From Achromobacter mucicolens (GTDB lineage Bacteria > Pseudomonadota > Gammaproteobacteria > Burkholderiales > Burkholderiaceae_B): a stretch of 64,000 nt of DNA. The position numbers and the translations under genes are program-made. Positions within the stretch are counted from its first letter, which is position 1, and the number at the start of each line of letters is the position of its first letter. Below are positions 39,227-48,005 of the stretch, piece by piece. Below the pieces are notes generated by a model that saw only the letters and a program-made list of their open reading frames with translations, was not told the DNA's origin and made no database searches. The stretch is from NCBI RefSeq assembly GCF_902859725.1, contig NZ_CADIJP010000003.1, forward strand, positions 248,001-312,000, read 5' to 3'.

Positions 39227-39685
39227 ATGTCCACCCCTACCCCGCTGTCCGCCCTGTACCAGACCGTCGTGCAAGAAGAACTGGGCCTGGTCGCCAGCCA
39301 GGACGATCAAGGCGACGTGGTCTTCAAGCATCCCGATCTGGGCATCATGTACTTCAGCCTGAGCGATGCGGACCCCGAGTTCCTGCGCCTGGTCTACCCC
39401 AGCTTCGTGCAGGCCGACGAACTGGACCTGACGCGCGAGCAGTTCCTGGAAGTCATCAACGTCGTGAACAACCGCTGCAAGGCCATCAAGCTGACGCTGG
39501 CGCCCGAAAGCGCCGAACGCCCCGCACGCGTGTCGGCGTCGGTGGAGAGCTTCGTGGCCGCCCCCGACACGCTGCCCGACCTCGCCCTGCTGCGCGGCAT
39601 CGCGGCGCGCTGCGTGTCGGCCGTGCGCAATGGCGTGCACGAACTGGTCAAGCTGTCGATGGAGTTCAAGCAGTCCGCCAACTGA
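39227..39685 (+). CDS. YbjN-domain-like protein
   Basis: The protein has 152 residues from the ATG at 39227, with GGAG upstream. It is soluble and acidic, with DPEFLRLVYPSF, EVINVVNNRCKAIKL and VSASVESFVAAPD, a pattern like the YbjN / type III secretion chaperone-like fold. Such proteins are thought to bind partner proteins or modulate sensory regulation; no reaction is known. It stands alone and ends before a terminator hairpin. Confidence 0.55.
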   Translation: MSTPTPLSALYQTVVQEELGLVASQDDQGDVVFKHPDLGIMYFSLSDADPEFLRLVYPSFVQADELDLTREQFLEVINVVNNRCKAIKLTLAPESAERPARVSASVESFVAAPDTLPDLALLRGIAARCVSAVRNGVHELVKLSMEFKQSAN

Positions 39686-39766
39686 CGCGCGCCCGCGCCG
39701 CGCAATTGAAACAAGTCTGGCCCCGCGTTGTAACTTTGCGATACATTGCAGGGCTTTGACGAAAAT

Positions 39767-39791
39767 GGCGCCCAAGAGGCGCCAATTTTTT
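39767..39791 (+). terminator. Short rho-independent terminator
   Basis: GGCGCC (39767-39772), loop CAAGA, GGCGCC (39778-39783), AA and then six T (39786-39791). It follows the YbjN-like gene by about 80 bp and precedes the lipoprotein gene. Confidence 0.6.
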
Positions 39792-39802
39792 CTGCCTCCA
39801 AC

Positions 39803-40717
39803 ATGATGTCGATGCGCCTGTCCGATTCCCGTTCGTTGCTCCTTCGCCTTGCGGCCAGCTTGCTGCTCCTGGCAGGCTTGTCCGCCTGCGCCGTCAAGAC
39901 CAACTCGCGGGGCAACCTCGTGTACGGTGTGGACACCGCCGCCTTGTTCGGCACCGAGATCGGCCAGTTCCCCTTGCAGGATGGCGGGCTGGGCACCTTG
40001 CGGCGCGAAGGCAAGAACTTCTCGGTCAAGCTGTCGGGCAACCAGCGCGTGGTGCCGATCAACAACGTGGAATCGGCGCGCATCGCGCGCACCGAGAACG
40101 TCGGCTCGCGCACGGTGGTCGTGATCGAGACGCAGCGCCGCAACTGCGATTACCGCTACAGCGTGCTGGCCATCGAAGGGTCCGACGTGCTGTCGTGGGA
40201 CGTGGGCAATTGCCGCGACCGGCCGGTCGTGCTGGTCCAGGATGACCGCAGCGCGCTGACTTTCGACTTCCCCAAGGGCTCGGCGATCGAACGCTTCGTC
40301 TACACGCAGGACGGCCGCATGCGCCGCGGCAACGTGAAGGCGGTGGCCGGATTGAATCCGCGCGCCAAGCCGTTCGCCGACGAGTCGCTGTATCCGCCCG
40401 GGTACATGGATTCGATCCGGCTGCATGGCGTCTATCCGCCGCCCGCCGCGCCGGCCGCCCGGCCAGGCAAGGCGGCAAAGCCCGCCAGCGGCAACCGGCC
40501 GAACCGGCGCACGGCCCCCGACGCTCCCGCAGCAGTTCAAACCCAGACGGCCAGCGGCGCCGCAAGCGCAGGCCGCGTCGTGCCGCCGCCTCCGCAACGC
40601 GTGCCGGCGGGCGACACGCCCGCGCCGGCCCGCTCGGGCACGCCATCGCGCACGCCGGCCAAGCTGGACCTGCCCGACGAGGAAATCACCTCGACCCGCC
40701 TGGATCTGAGGGATTGA
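39803..40717 (+). CDS. Lipoprotein of unknown function
   Basis: The protein has about 304 residues. Starts at 39803, 39806 or 39812 are equally possible. A lipoprotein signal (LLLRLAASLLLLAGLSAC) is clear, with Cys as the lipid site. The mature N-terminal domain (about 200 residues) is beta-rich with one Cys pair (RRNCDYRYS, VGNCRDRP). The last 90 residues are a Pro/Ala-rich, disordered tail with charged ends. I do not recognise the family. Its stop overlaps the start region of the next gene, so the two are co-translated. Confidence 0.65.
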   Translation: MMSMRLSDSRSLLLRLAASLLLLAGLSACAVKTNSRGNLVYGVDTAALFGTEIGQFPLQDGGLGTLRREGKNFSVKLSGNQRVVPINNVESARIARTENVGSRTVVVIETQRRNCDYRYSVLAIEGSDVLSWDVGNCRDRPVVLVQDDRSALTFDFPKGSAIERFVYTQDGRMRRGNVKAVAGLNPRAKPFADESLYPPGYMDSIRLHGVYPPPAAPAARPGKAAKPASGNRPNRRTAPDAPAAVQTQTASGAASAGRVVPPPPQRVPAGDTPAPARSGTPSRTPAKLDLPDEEITSTRLDLRD

Positions 40718-40719
40718 TC

Positions 40720-42324
40720 GTGCGCCAAGCCCAGATTCGCCAGATCCTCTTCCTGATCGTCCTGACGGTCATCTACCTCAGTTTCGAACTCGGCTTCAAC
40801 GCCCGGCTGCTCGATGTGGTGGGCAGCCGCGCGACACCGCACGACATCGAGGAGCTGGAATTCTTCGGCCGCACCCTGTCCGGCATCGCCGCGGCGCTGG
40901 TGGTGCTGCAACTGATGCTGGCGCGGCGGCTTGCCACCGGCGGCCGGCCGTCGTACCTGAAGATTGCCGTTGCCTGCGTCGTGACGGCGCTGGTCGTCTT
41001 CAGCGCCATCAAGATGATGGTGAACGTGCTGGTGGACTCGCGCGACGGCGAGTTCCGCCGCGTTGCCACCAACGCCGGACTGCTGCAACGGTCGCTCGTG
41101 CAGGGCGACCTGCATCTGGATGGGCTGGTCGACGATGGCGTCTACGCGCGCCCCGAGGGCAAGGCGTTCCTGGCGGTGTTCCAGGTGCTGCTGTCCAACA
41201 TCGACAACCTGGACGACAAGGTCGAACCCAAGAAGCGGCAGGTCATCCGCACCGACCTGCAACGCCAGATGAAGACTTTCACCTTCGATGACCGCGAAGT
41301 CCGCATGACAGCGCCGGGCATTCGGGGGTATCACCAGGTCTACACCAGCGTGATGCAGTCCGTGGCCGAACGCTGGAAGAAATATGCGGGTGTGCCCGTG
41401 GCATCGGACATCGGCCTTGCGCGCGAACAGGACCGCGCCTGGGGCGATTACCGCCGCAACCTGTCGCGCCGCGGCTGGACCCCGGAAAGCGTGCCCGCCC
41501 GCTATCAAGGCCGCGTGGTACAGGACGTGCGCAAGCGCATTCCCGTGCCTGCGGGCTGGCAGCCGCACGACCGCGCCACCTTCAACGAAGCCGTCGCGCA
41601 GCAATACTGGAAAACGATGCGCAGCCGCACGGTGCACGTCGAAGGCGACGCCATCCCGCCGGGCCTGTCGTACGAAGATTTCGTAGCGCGGCCCGGCGTG
41701 CAGAAGCTGCTGCGCCAAACGTTGATGGTGCCGGCCACCATGAACGTCGCGCCCAACTACACCGACGCCGCCGGCTTCAAGCGGCTGTACGACGGCATGC
41801 TGGACCGCGCGGTGGACGAAGCCCTGCCGCGTTTTTCGGCGAGCAGCGCGGATTTTTCGCGCGGCGGCCAGCATTACAAGCTGGGCGAAGACGCCGCGCG
41901 CGCGGCGATCGTACCGCCCGTCGCGTTGCTGTTTTCATTGCTGGGCGCGGTGGGCCACTTCGGCAAGCTGCTGTACCTGATCGTCAAGCTCATCGTCTGG
42001 CTGCGCACGCCCGCTGGCCAGCAGCCGGGACGCACCGCGACGCGGGCCGCGGGCCTGGCCCTGGTCCTGACGCTGGCCTGCGTCTGGACCGCGTTTTCGT
42101 TCATGCAGAACGGCGTCACGCAAAGCGACCTCTTCCAGCAGATGTCGCGCGTGGAAGGCGGCCGCGATGACGAATCGATCGGCCAGGCGCTGCGCCGCCA
42201 CGTGCTGGCCAACGTGGCGCATGTAATCGTGGTGGGGCAAGCCTACACCTACCCCTTCAACGAGGCCGTGCGCACCTACGTGCTGGGCGGCTTCCAGTTC
42301 GGATACCACGGCAATGCGAGCTAG
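40720..42324 (+). CDS. Large membrane protein, unknown function
   Basis: The protein has 534 residues from the GTG at 40720, chosen because GAGGGA lies 6 bp upstream; a TTG at 40714 is less likely. Three helices occur in the first 110 residues (ILFLIVLTVIYLSF, GIAAALVVLQLML, IAVACVVTALVVFSAI). A soluble region of about 270 residues follows, and then two or three helices (VALLFSLLGAVGHFGKLLYLIVKLIVWL, AAGLALVLTLACVWTAFSF). The protein ends with an amphipathic segment. No family is recognised. It overlaps the GDPD-like gene by 11 bp and the lipoprotein gene lies just before it. Confidence 0.65.
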   Translation: MRQAQIRQILFLIVLTVIYLSFELGFNARLLDVVGSRATPHDIEELEFFGRTLSGIAAALVVLQLMLARRLATGGRPSYLKIAVACVVTALVVFSAIKMMVNVLVDSRDGEFRRVATNAGLLQRSLVQGDLHLDGLVDDGVYARPEGKAFLAVFQVLLSNIDNLDDKVEPKKRQVIRTDLQRQMKTFTFDDREVRMTAPGIRGYHQVYTSVMQSVAERWKKYAGVPVASDIGLAREQDRAWGDYRRNLSRRGWTPESVPARYQGRVVQDVRKRIPVPAGWQPHDRATFNEAVAQQYWKTMRSRTVHVEGDAIPPGLSYEDFVARPGVQKLLRQTLMVPATMNVAPNYTDAAGFKRLYDGMLDRAVDEALPRFSASSADFSRGGQHYKLGEDAARAAIVPPVALLFSLLGAVGHFGKLLYLIVKLIVWLRTPAGQQPGRTATRAAGLALVLTLACVWTAFSFMQNGVTQSDLFQQMSRVEGGRDDESIGQALRRHVLANVAHVIVVGQAYTYPFNEAVRTYVLGGFQFGYHGNAS

Positions 42325-43225
42325 CCGTCTGATTGCGGCGGTGCTAGCCGCCGCGCTGCCCTGGTCCGGCGCCAGCGCCGCCTGCCTGGGCATGCAGGTG
42401 CATGCGCATCGCGGCGCGCCCGCGCTGCCCGAGAACTCGCTGGCTTCGATTCGCGCGGCCTACGCGGGCGCGTGGGATGGCGTCGAAATCGACATGCAGC
42501 GCCTGAAGGACGGCACCTGGGTGCTGCATCACGACCTGCTGACCGGCAGGACGGTAAGCGGCGTCGGACGCAAGGCCGTGCTGCAACTGTCCAGCGACCA
42601 ATGGCGCGACGCCAGGCTGACGGGCGCGGGCGGCGGGACGCCCCCGCCGTTCCTGACTGATGCGCTGCGCGTCGCGGCCGCGCAGCCCGCAAAGACCTTC
42701 AATGCGGAACTGAAGGTCATCTACCGCGACTGCGCGCCGGTGTCCGAGCTGGTCGCCGGCATGAAGGCCGCGCTGCCGCACGGCAACTGGATGATCACGT
42801 CCGCCTTTCCCGAAGCGCTGCGCTGCGTGCGCGGCACCGACCGGCAGGGCTATCTGGGCCTGATCGTCTTCGACCCGCGACACGCGGAATCGCCAGGATC
42901 CAACCCCTTGGCCGGCACCCCGCTGGGCAAGGTCGTGTCGCAACGCGCCGCCGCGCCCCAACTGACGCGCCAGTGGCTGGCGAATCTGGCCGCCACCGTC
43001 GGCGCGCCCGTGGGCGTGCACGTGGACGCGCTGACGCTGGCCGCCAACCCGCAACTGCTGCGCGACGCCGCCGCACAGTCCGTGCGCGTCTTCGTGTACG
43101 CGGTCGGCGGCGATGCGGCCCTGGCGCAGCAACTTCGCGCCACGAAACAGCGCGAGGGCTATCTGCCGTCCGGCGTGATCATCGACGGCGATGCGCAGGC
43201 GTTCTGCCGGGCGGTGGGCGGATAG
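42314..43225 (+). CDS. Exported glycerophosphodiester phosphodiesterase family protein
   Basis: The protein has 303 residues with a signal peptide (to about ASAAC, residue 24). The GDPD motifs are present: AHRGAPALPENSLASI (catalytic His and Arg, metal Glu), GVEIDMQRLKDGTWVLHHD (metal acids and second His) and FNAELKV. It should hydrolyse glycerophosphodiesters, or another phosphodiester, in the periplasm. The C-terminal half is less typical (VFDPRHAESPG insertion). It is the last of three tightly spaced genes. Confidence 0.8.
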   Translation: MRASRLIAAVLAAALPWSGASAACLGMQVHAHRGAPALPENSLASIRAAYAGAWDGVEIDMQRLKDGTWVLHHDLLTGRTVSGVGRKAVLQLSSDQWRDARLTGAGGGTPPPFLTDALRVAAAQPAKTFNAELKVIYRDCAPVSELVAGMKAALPHGNWMITSAFPEALRCVRGTDRQGYLGLIVFDPRHAESPGSNPLAGTPLGKVVSQRAAAPQLTRQWLANLAATVGAPVGVHVDALTLAANPQLLRDAAAQSVRVFVYAVGGDAALAQQLRATKQREGYLPSGVIIDGDAQAFCRAVGG

Positions 43226-43272
43226 CGTCAATAGGCGGGCAAGTTCCTCGATGGAGGGCACTTTCAAAGCCT

Positions 43273-43286
43273 TGCATACGTATGCA
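43273..43286. promoter_or_regulatory. Perfect 14-bp palindrome, possible operator
   Basis: TGCATACGTATGCA is perfectly palindromic. It lies 168 bp before the MFS start at 43454, in a 228-bp gap that is otherwise plain. The binding protein is unknown; no regulator gene is adjacent. Confidence 0.4.
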
Positions 43287-43453
43287 CATAGGGAGAAACC
43301 CGGAGAAGCTGCAGCATTGCTCGGCCGACCGTATCGCCCCAATTGGCCAAGTGCAGTCAGGCTGCCGACAGCCGGGCACGAAGGCCTTTCGATACACTCA
43401 CGGGATTCCGCACCGATGACCGCCGCGCCGTCCGGCGCACCCACGCTCCCCTC

Positions 43454-44635
43454 ATGTCGCATCCCGAATCGTTCAATCTGAAGCAGATCGCCGTGCCGGC
43501 GTTCGGTCCGTCGCTGCTTTACGGCATCAGCAACGGCGCGATCCTTCCCGTCATCGCGCTCACCGCGCGGGAACAAGGCGCGTCGTTCGCGGCCGCCGGC
43601 CTGATCGCCGCCCTGATCGGCGTCGGCTCGCTACTCTCGAACATTCCGTCGGCGCTCATCACCGAGCGCTTCGGCGAAAAACGCGCCATGGCCGGCGCCG
43701 CGCTGCTCAGCGTGGCCGGACTGCTGCTGGTCATTGGCGTGCCGCATCTCTGGGTGCTGGCGCTGGCCATGCTGATGCAGGGATGCGCGCAATCGGTATT
43801 CCAGCTGGCGCGGCAGAGCTACATGATCGAGGTCGTGCCGCTGGCCTACCGCGCGCGCGCCCTGTCCACGCTGGGCGGCACGACGCGGATCGGCACCTTC
43901 ATCGGCCCCTTCGCGGGCGCGGCGCTGATCCACTTCCTGGGCCTGGATGGCGCGTACTGGATCGCCGTCTGCGCGATGCTCGGCGCGGGATTCATCGCCA
44001 TCAAGGCGCCGGATATCGAACCCGTTCACGTCAAGGCGGCTGGCAAGCCGCGCGCCCGCATCGGCGAGGTCGCGCGCGATCATCGCGGCGTGTATGCCAC
44101 GCTGGGCGTGGGCGTGATGCTGATCAGCGCCCTGCGGGCATCACGTCAGGTGGTGATACCGCTTTGGGCGGACCACCTCGGCCTGGACGCCACCACCACG
44201 TCCCTCGTCTACGGGCTGGTTGCCGCGGTGGACATGTCCGTGTTCTATCCCGCCGGCAAGGTGATGGACCAGCGCGGCCGCCTGTGGGTGGCGCTGCCGT
44301 GCACGCTGCTGATGGGGCTGAGCCTGATGGCGATCCCGCTGACGGGCGGCGTGACGAGCTTCATCCTGGTGTCGCTGCTGCTGGGCTTTGGCAACGGCAT
44401 CGGCTCGGGCATCGTGATGACGCTGGGCGCCGATGCCGCCCCGCCGGGCGCGCGCACGCAATTCCTGGGCATCTGGCGCTTCATGGCCGATCTGGGCGCA
44501 AGCGGCGGGCCGGTGGCGTTGTCGGCGCTGACGGCGCTGTTGTCGCTGGGCGGCGCGTCGTTTGGGGTGGGAACGTTGGGGTTGGTCGCGGCCGGGGTGT
44601 TCTGGCGGTGGTTGCCGCGTCGGGCGTCGCCATAA
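43454..44635 (+). CDS. MFS transporter
   Basis: The protein has 393 residues from the ATG at 43454. Twelve helices are predicted. The helix 2-3 loop ALITERFGEKRAM is the MFS motif, and FQLARQSYMIEVVPLAYRARALSTLGG lies in the middle of the N-terminal half. It resembles drug or metabolite efflux MFS proteins. The substrate is unknown. It is followed by about 200 bp before the dehydrogenase block. Confidence 0.78.
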   Translation: MSHPESFNLKQIAVPAFGPSLLYGISNGAILPVIALTAREQGASFAAAGLIAALIGVGSLLSNIPSALITERFGEKRAMAGAALLSVAGLLLVIGVPHLWVLALAMLMQGCAQSVFQLARQSYMIEVVPLAYRARALSTLGGTTRIGTFIGPFAGAALIHFLGLDGAYWIAVCAMLGAGFIAIKAPDIEPVHVKAAGKPRARIGEVARDHRGVYATLGVGVMLISALRASRQVVIPLWADHLGLDATTTSLVYGLVAAVDMSVFYPAGKVMDQRGRLWVALPCTLLMGLSLMAIPLTGGVTSFILVSLLLGFGNGIGSGIVMTLGADAAPPGARTQFLGIWRFMADLGASGGPVALSALTALLSLGGASFGVGTLGLVAAGVFWRWLPRRASP

Positions 44636-44839
44636 CAGGCCGCGGCGGGCGGTATTGACGCACCGCGTCATCGCAAACCGCTGAATCTACCGCGTCGCGG
44701 CAACCCCGCAGCGCCACGCGCCGCCCCTCGGACCGCCCGAAATAAGTTCAAAAAATATCAACCAAATCTGTATTGCTTCAGGGATTCGCAAGTTCCAGAA
44801 TTCTGTTCATAGGCGCAGCATGCCGCTTGAGGACGGAAA
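44636..44839 (+). promoter_or_regulatory. AT-richer promoter region of the dehydrogenase/fumarase block
   Basis: The 204-bp gap becomes AT-rich from about 44740 (AAATAAGTTCAAAAAATATC). The palindrome CAGAATTCTG lies at 44796-44805. GAGGACGGAAA precedes the start codon. The region probably holds the promoter for the genes up to about 50.5 kb. The binding site for the LysR protein encoded downstream may be here. Confidence 0.4.
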
Positions 44840-45574
44840 ATGGATACGAAGCACTCCGCGAACCCGAAGCAACTGACGGTTCGCATTTCGCGAGGCACGG
44901 AGGACGGCAAGTTCTCCACCTACCTGGTCCCGTGGCGTGACAACCAGACCGTCCTGGACGTGGTGACGGAAGTCCAGCGAACGCAGGAACCCGGCCTCTC
45001 GTACCGCTACGCCTGTCGCGTCGGCGTGTGCGGATCCTGTGCGATGACCGTCAACGGCACGCCGCGCTGGACATGCCGCACGCATGTGAGCCGCGTCGAA
45101 GAAGCCGGCGTGATCGTCATCGAGCCCTTGCGCAACATGCCGCGGATCAAGGACCTGGTCGTCGACATGCGCGAGTTCTTTCAAAAGTGGGCGCGCGCCG
45201 GAAATACGTTTGTCGGCACCGCCACGCGCGACGATCCGCCGGCACGGGTGTTGCCCCAAAGCAAGCAGCGCAAGCTTGCCGACGCGGCCATCGAATGCAT
45301 CAACTGCGGCGTCTGCTACGCCGCCTGCGACGTGGTTTCCTGGGACAAGGACTACCTGGGCCCGGCGGCGCTGAACCGCGCGTGGACGCTCTACAACGAC
45401 GAACGGCACGCCGATCCCAAGGACGTCCTGCACAAGGCCACCTCCGGCAGCGGCTGCAATTCCTGTCACACGCAGGGCAGCTGCATGAAGCACTGTCCGG
45501 TCAGTCTGAGCCCGACCGGCAGCATTGCCGGGTTGAAACGCAGCGCCATCTTCAGCCTGCTCAAGGGAGACTGA
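44840..45574 (+). CDS. Succinate dehydrogenase/fumarate reductase-type iron-sulfur subunit
   Basis: The protein has 244 residues. An N-terminal 2Fe-2S motif (CRVGVCGSCAMTVNG with a later Cys in RWTCRTH) is followed by a 4Fe-4S motif (CINCGVCYAAC). After that comes the C-terminal pattern C-x2-C-x5-C-x3-CP (GCNSCHTQGSCMKHCP), which holds the other clusters. It carries electrons between the flavoprotein and the membrane quinone site. It is the first gene of the block, 1 bp before the anchor gene. It is unlikely to be the housekeeping sdhB, because the gene order and partners differ. Confidence 0.88.
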   Translation: MDTKHSANPKQLTVRISRGTEDGKFSTYLVPWRDNQTVLDVVTEVQRTQEPGLSYRYACRVGVCGSCAMTVNGTPRWTCRTHVSRVEEAGVIVIEPLRNMPRIKDLVVDMREFFQKWARAGNTFVGTATRDDPPARVLPQSKQRKLADAAIECINCGVCYAACDVVSWDKDYLGPAALNRAWTLYNDERHADPKDVLHKATSGSGCNSCHTQGSCMKHCPVSLSPTGSIAGLKRSAIFSLLKGD

Positions 45575-45575
45575 C

Positions 45576-45908
45576 ATGGAGGCCCGTCTGTTCGCGCTCC
45601 AGCGCCTCACGGCAATGGTGATGGCGCCCTTTGTCCTGGTGCATGTCGGCCTGGTGATCTATGCGGTCCGCGGCGGCCTGACCGCTGGCGAAATCCTCTC
45701 GCGCACCGAGGGGAACTGGCTATGGATCGTCTTCTACGGCCTGTTCGTGGTCAGCGTATCGGTCCACGTCCCCATCGGCTTGCGCAACATCCTGATCGAG
45801 TGGCTCAAGCTTGGCCGGCCGGCGGCCTCCGTCGTCGGCCTGGCGTTCGGCGCGGCGCTGCTCGTCCTGGGCATGCGCGCGGTCGCCGCGGTGGGAGGGC
45901 TGGCGTGA
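45576..45908 (+). CDS. Membrane anchor subunit 1 of the dehydrogenase complex
   Basis: The protein has 110 residues with three membrane helices. His residues in the helix segments FVLVHVG and VSVHVPIGLR are candidate haem b ligands. The small size and position between iron-sulfur and flavoprotein genes identify it as a cytochrome b-type anchor. It is joined to the next gene by a TGATG overlap. Confidence 0.8.
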   Translation: MEARLFALQRLTAMVMAPFVLVHVGLVIYAVRGGLTAGEILSRTEGNWLWIVFYGLFVVSVSVHVPIGLRNILIEWLKLGRPAASVVGLAFGAALLVLGMRAVAAVGGLA

Positions 45909-46252
45909 TGAGGTCCGCACGCAATCACCGCGCGTACTGGGCCTTCCTGGGACATCGGCTTTCCGGCCTGGCGCTGGCGCTGTTCGTTCCCGTGCACTTC
46001 TACGTGCTGGCAATGGCGCTGGACGAGGCCAGGCTGGACGCCTTCCTGAAGCTGGCGGAAATGCCTTGGATGAAAGCCGGCGAATGGGGGCTGGTCCTGC
46101 TGCTGACGCTTCACATGTTCTTCGGGCTGCGCCTGCTTGCGCTGGAACTTCTGCCGTGGCGCTCTCCGCGCGACGCGCGCGTCGCCTGGATCGGATGGGG
46201 ATTTGCGATCTCGATGGCCACCGGACTGGCGTTCATCGCCGGAGTGATCTGA
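45908..46252 (+). CDS. Membrane anchor subunit 2 of the dehydrogenase complex
   Basis: The protein has 114 residues with three membrane helices. HRLSGLALALFVPVHFYVLA resembles the first helix of SdhC-type anchors. His occurs also in LTLHMFFGLR, giving two more possible haem ligands. The gene starts within the stop of anchor 1 and ends 1 bp before the flavoprotein gene. Confidence 0.8.
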   Translation: MRSARNHRAYWAFLGHRLSGLALALFVPVHFYVLAMALDEARLDAFLKLAEMPWMKAGEWGLVLLLTLHMFFGLRLLALELLPWRSPRDARVAWIGWGFAISMATGLAFIAGVI

Positions 46253-46253
46253 C

Positions 46254-47993
46254 ATGCGTATCGAAAACCACAAGACGGACATTCTGGTGCTGGGCACCGG
46301 CGGGGCCGGACTCTTTGCCGCGTTGCATGCGAAGAAGGCAAACCCCTCGCTGAAGGTGACGGTGACCGTGAAAGGCCTGCTTGGCAAATGCGGCTGTACC
46401 CGCATGGTTCAGGGCGGCTACAACGTCGCGCTGGCCGCGGGCGACTCGGTCGAGCGCCACTTCATGGACACGATCGAGGGCGGCAAGTGGCTGCCGCGCC
46501 AGGATCTGGCGTGGCGGCTGGTCGAAGGCGCGGTCGAACGCGTGCGCGAACTCGAAAACGAGATCGGCTGCTTCTTCGACCGCAATCCCGATGGATCGCT
46601 GCACTCCAAGGCGTTTGCCGGCCAGAGCTTTGACCGGACCGTGCACAAGGCGGACCTGACGGGCATCGAGATCATCAACCGGCTGATGGAGCAGGTGCGC
46701 GCGCTGGATGTGGAAGAACTTGAGGAGCATCGCGCCATCGAGCTCATTCCGGCCGCAGACGGTTCGGGCATCTCGGGCGTGCTCTTCATCGACATGCGGG
46801 CGGGCACCTACCGGTTCGTGCAGGCCAAGGCCGTTCTGCTGGCCACCGGCGCCGGCCCGACGATGTACCGCTACCACACGCCGTCGGGCGACAAGACCTG
46901 CGATGGCCTGGCCATGGCATTGCGCTATGGCCTGAAGCTCAGGGACATGGAGATGGTGCAGTTTCATCCCACCGGCCTGCTGGGTGGACCGGATACGCGG
47001 ATGACCGGCACGGTGCTGGAAGAAGGCTTGCGCGGCGCCGGCGGCTATCTGCTCAACGGCGAAGGCGAACGCTTCATGACGAACTACGACAAGCGCGGCG
47101 AACGGGCCACGCGTGACGTGGTCAGCCGCGGGATCTACGCCGAAATGCGCGCGGGACGCACGGGCCCGATGGGCGGCGTCTACATCCAGATGAGCCATCT
47201 GGGCCCGGAGAAAGTCGCCAAGACCTTTCCCGGCATGGTCAACCGATGCAAGGACTGCGGATTCGACCTGGCCGGCGGCAAGGTCGAAGTGGTGCCGACC
47301 GCGCATTACCTGATGGGCGGCGTTGAATTCAATGTGGATGGCTCAACCGCCTCGCCGGGCCTGTATGCCGCGGGAGAAGACTGCGGCGGCGTGCACGGCG
47401 CGAACCGCCTGGGCGGAAACGGCGTCGCCAATTCCACGGTGTTCGGGGGCATCGCGGGCGATGCGATGGCCGCCTATGTCGCCCGCGAAGGCCACTGGCG
47501 CGATCCGGACCAGCAGGTCATCGCGCGCGGTGTCGAACGCGCCGAGTTCCCATTTTCTCGGCGCGCCGGACGCATTCACGAACTGCGCGATGCGCTGTCG
47601 CAGACGATGTGGGACGACGTGGGCGTGCTGCGCAATCGGGATGCAATGGAACATGGCCTTGACGCCATTGCCGCCCACCGCGCCGCCCTGCGCGACATCG
47701 GCGTGGCGGACGGCGACCGGCGCTTCAACCTGACCTGGCACGACTGGCTCAACCTTGAAAGCCTGGTCGACATCTCAAAGGTCATCACGGTGTCGGCGCT
47801 CGCTCGTGAAAACAGCCGTGGCGCGCACTATCGCGAAGACTTCTCCGAACCCGGCGACCTGCACACCAGCTGCTACACGCGCGTCAGCGCGCGGGACGGC
47901 GATGTGAAACTGGAGATGGTGCCGGTTTCCTTTGACATCGTGAAGCCCGGCGAATCGCTGATCGAAGGCGAAGCAGGCAACCCCCAAAGCTGA
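46254..47993 (+). CDS. Succinate dehydrogenase/fumarate reductase-type flavoprotein subunit
   Basis: The protein has 579 residues. It has the FAD-binding GTGGAGLFAA (14-23) and substrate-site motifs VQFHPTG, LRGAGGYLLN, PTAHYLMGG and GANRLGGN. The position of the His that binds FAD covalently in SdhA/FrdA (HTVxAQGG) is Cys here (C48, CTRMVQGG), so FAD is probably non-covalent or differently linked. It should interconvert succinate and fumarate, or a related dicarboxylate. The gene for a class I fumarase alpha subunit lies 12 bp downstream. Confidence 0.87.
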   Translation: MRIENHKTDILVLGTGGAGLFAALHAKKANPSLKVTVTVKGLLGKCGCTRMVQGGYNVALAAGDSVERHFMDTIEGGKWLPRQDLAWRLVEGAVERVRELENEIGCFFDRNPDGSLHSKAFAGQSFDRTVHKADLTGIEIINRLMEQVRALDVEELEEHRAIELIPAADGSGISGVLFIDMRAGTYRFVQAKAVLLATGAGPTMYRYHTPSGDKTCDGLAMALRYGLKLRDMEMVQFHPTGLLGGPDTRMTGTVLEEGLRGAGGYLLNGEGERFMTNYDKRGERATRDVVSRGIYAEMRAGRTGPMGGVYIQMSHLGPEKVAKTFPGMVNRCKDCGFDLAGGKVEVVPTAHYLMGGVEFNVDGSTASPGLYAAGEDCGGVHGANRLGGNGVANSTVFGGIAGDAMAAYVAREGHWRDPDQQVIARGVERAEFPFSRRAGRIHELRDALSQTMWDDVGVLRNRDAMEHGLDAIAAHRAALRDIGVADGDRRFNLTWHDWLNLESLVDISKVITVSALARENSRGAHYREDFSEPGDLHTSCYTRVSARDGDVKLEMVPVSFDIVKPGESLIEGEAGNPQS

Positions 47994-48005
47994 AGGCAAC
48001 CCACC

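Noticed and set aside
44840-47993. The block called as the housekeeping succinate dehydrogenase
   Set aside because: The gene order (iron-sulfur, anchors, flavoprotein), the missing FAD His and the linkage to fumarase differ from the usual sdhCDAB.
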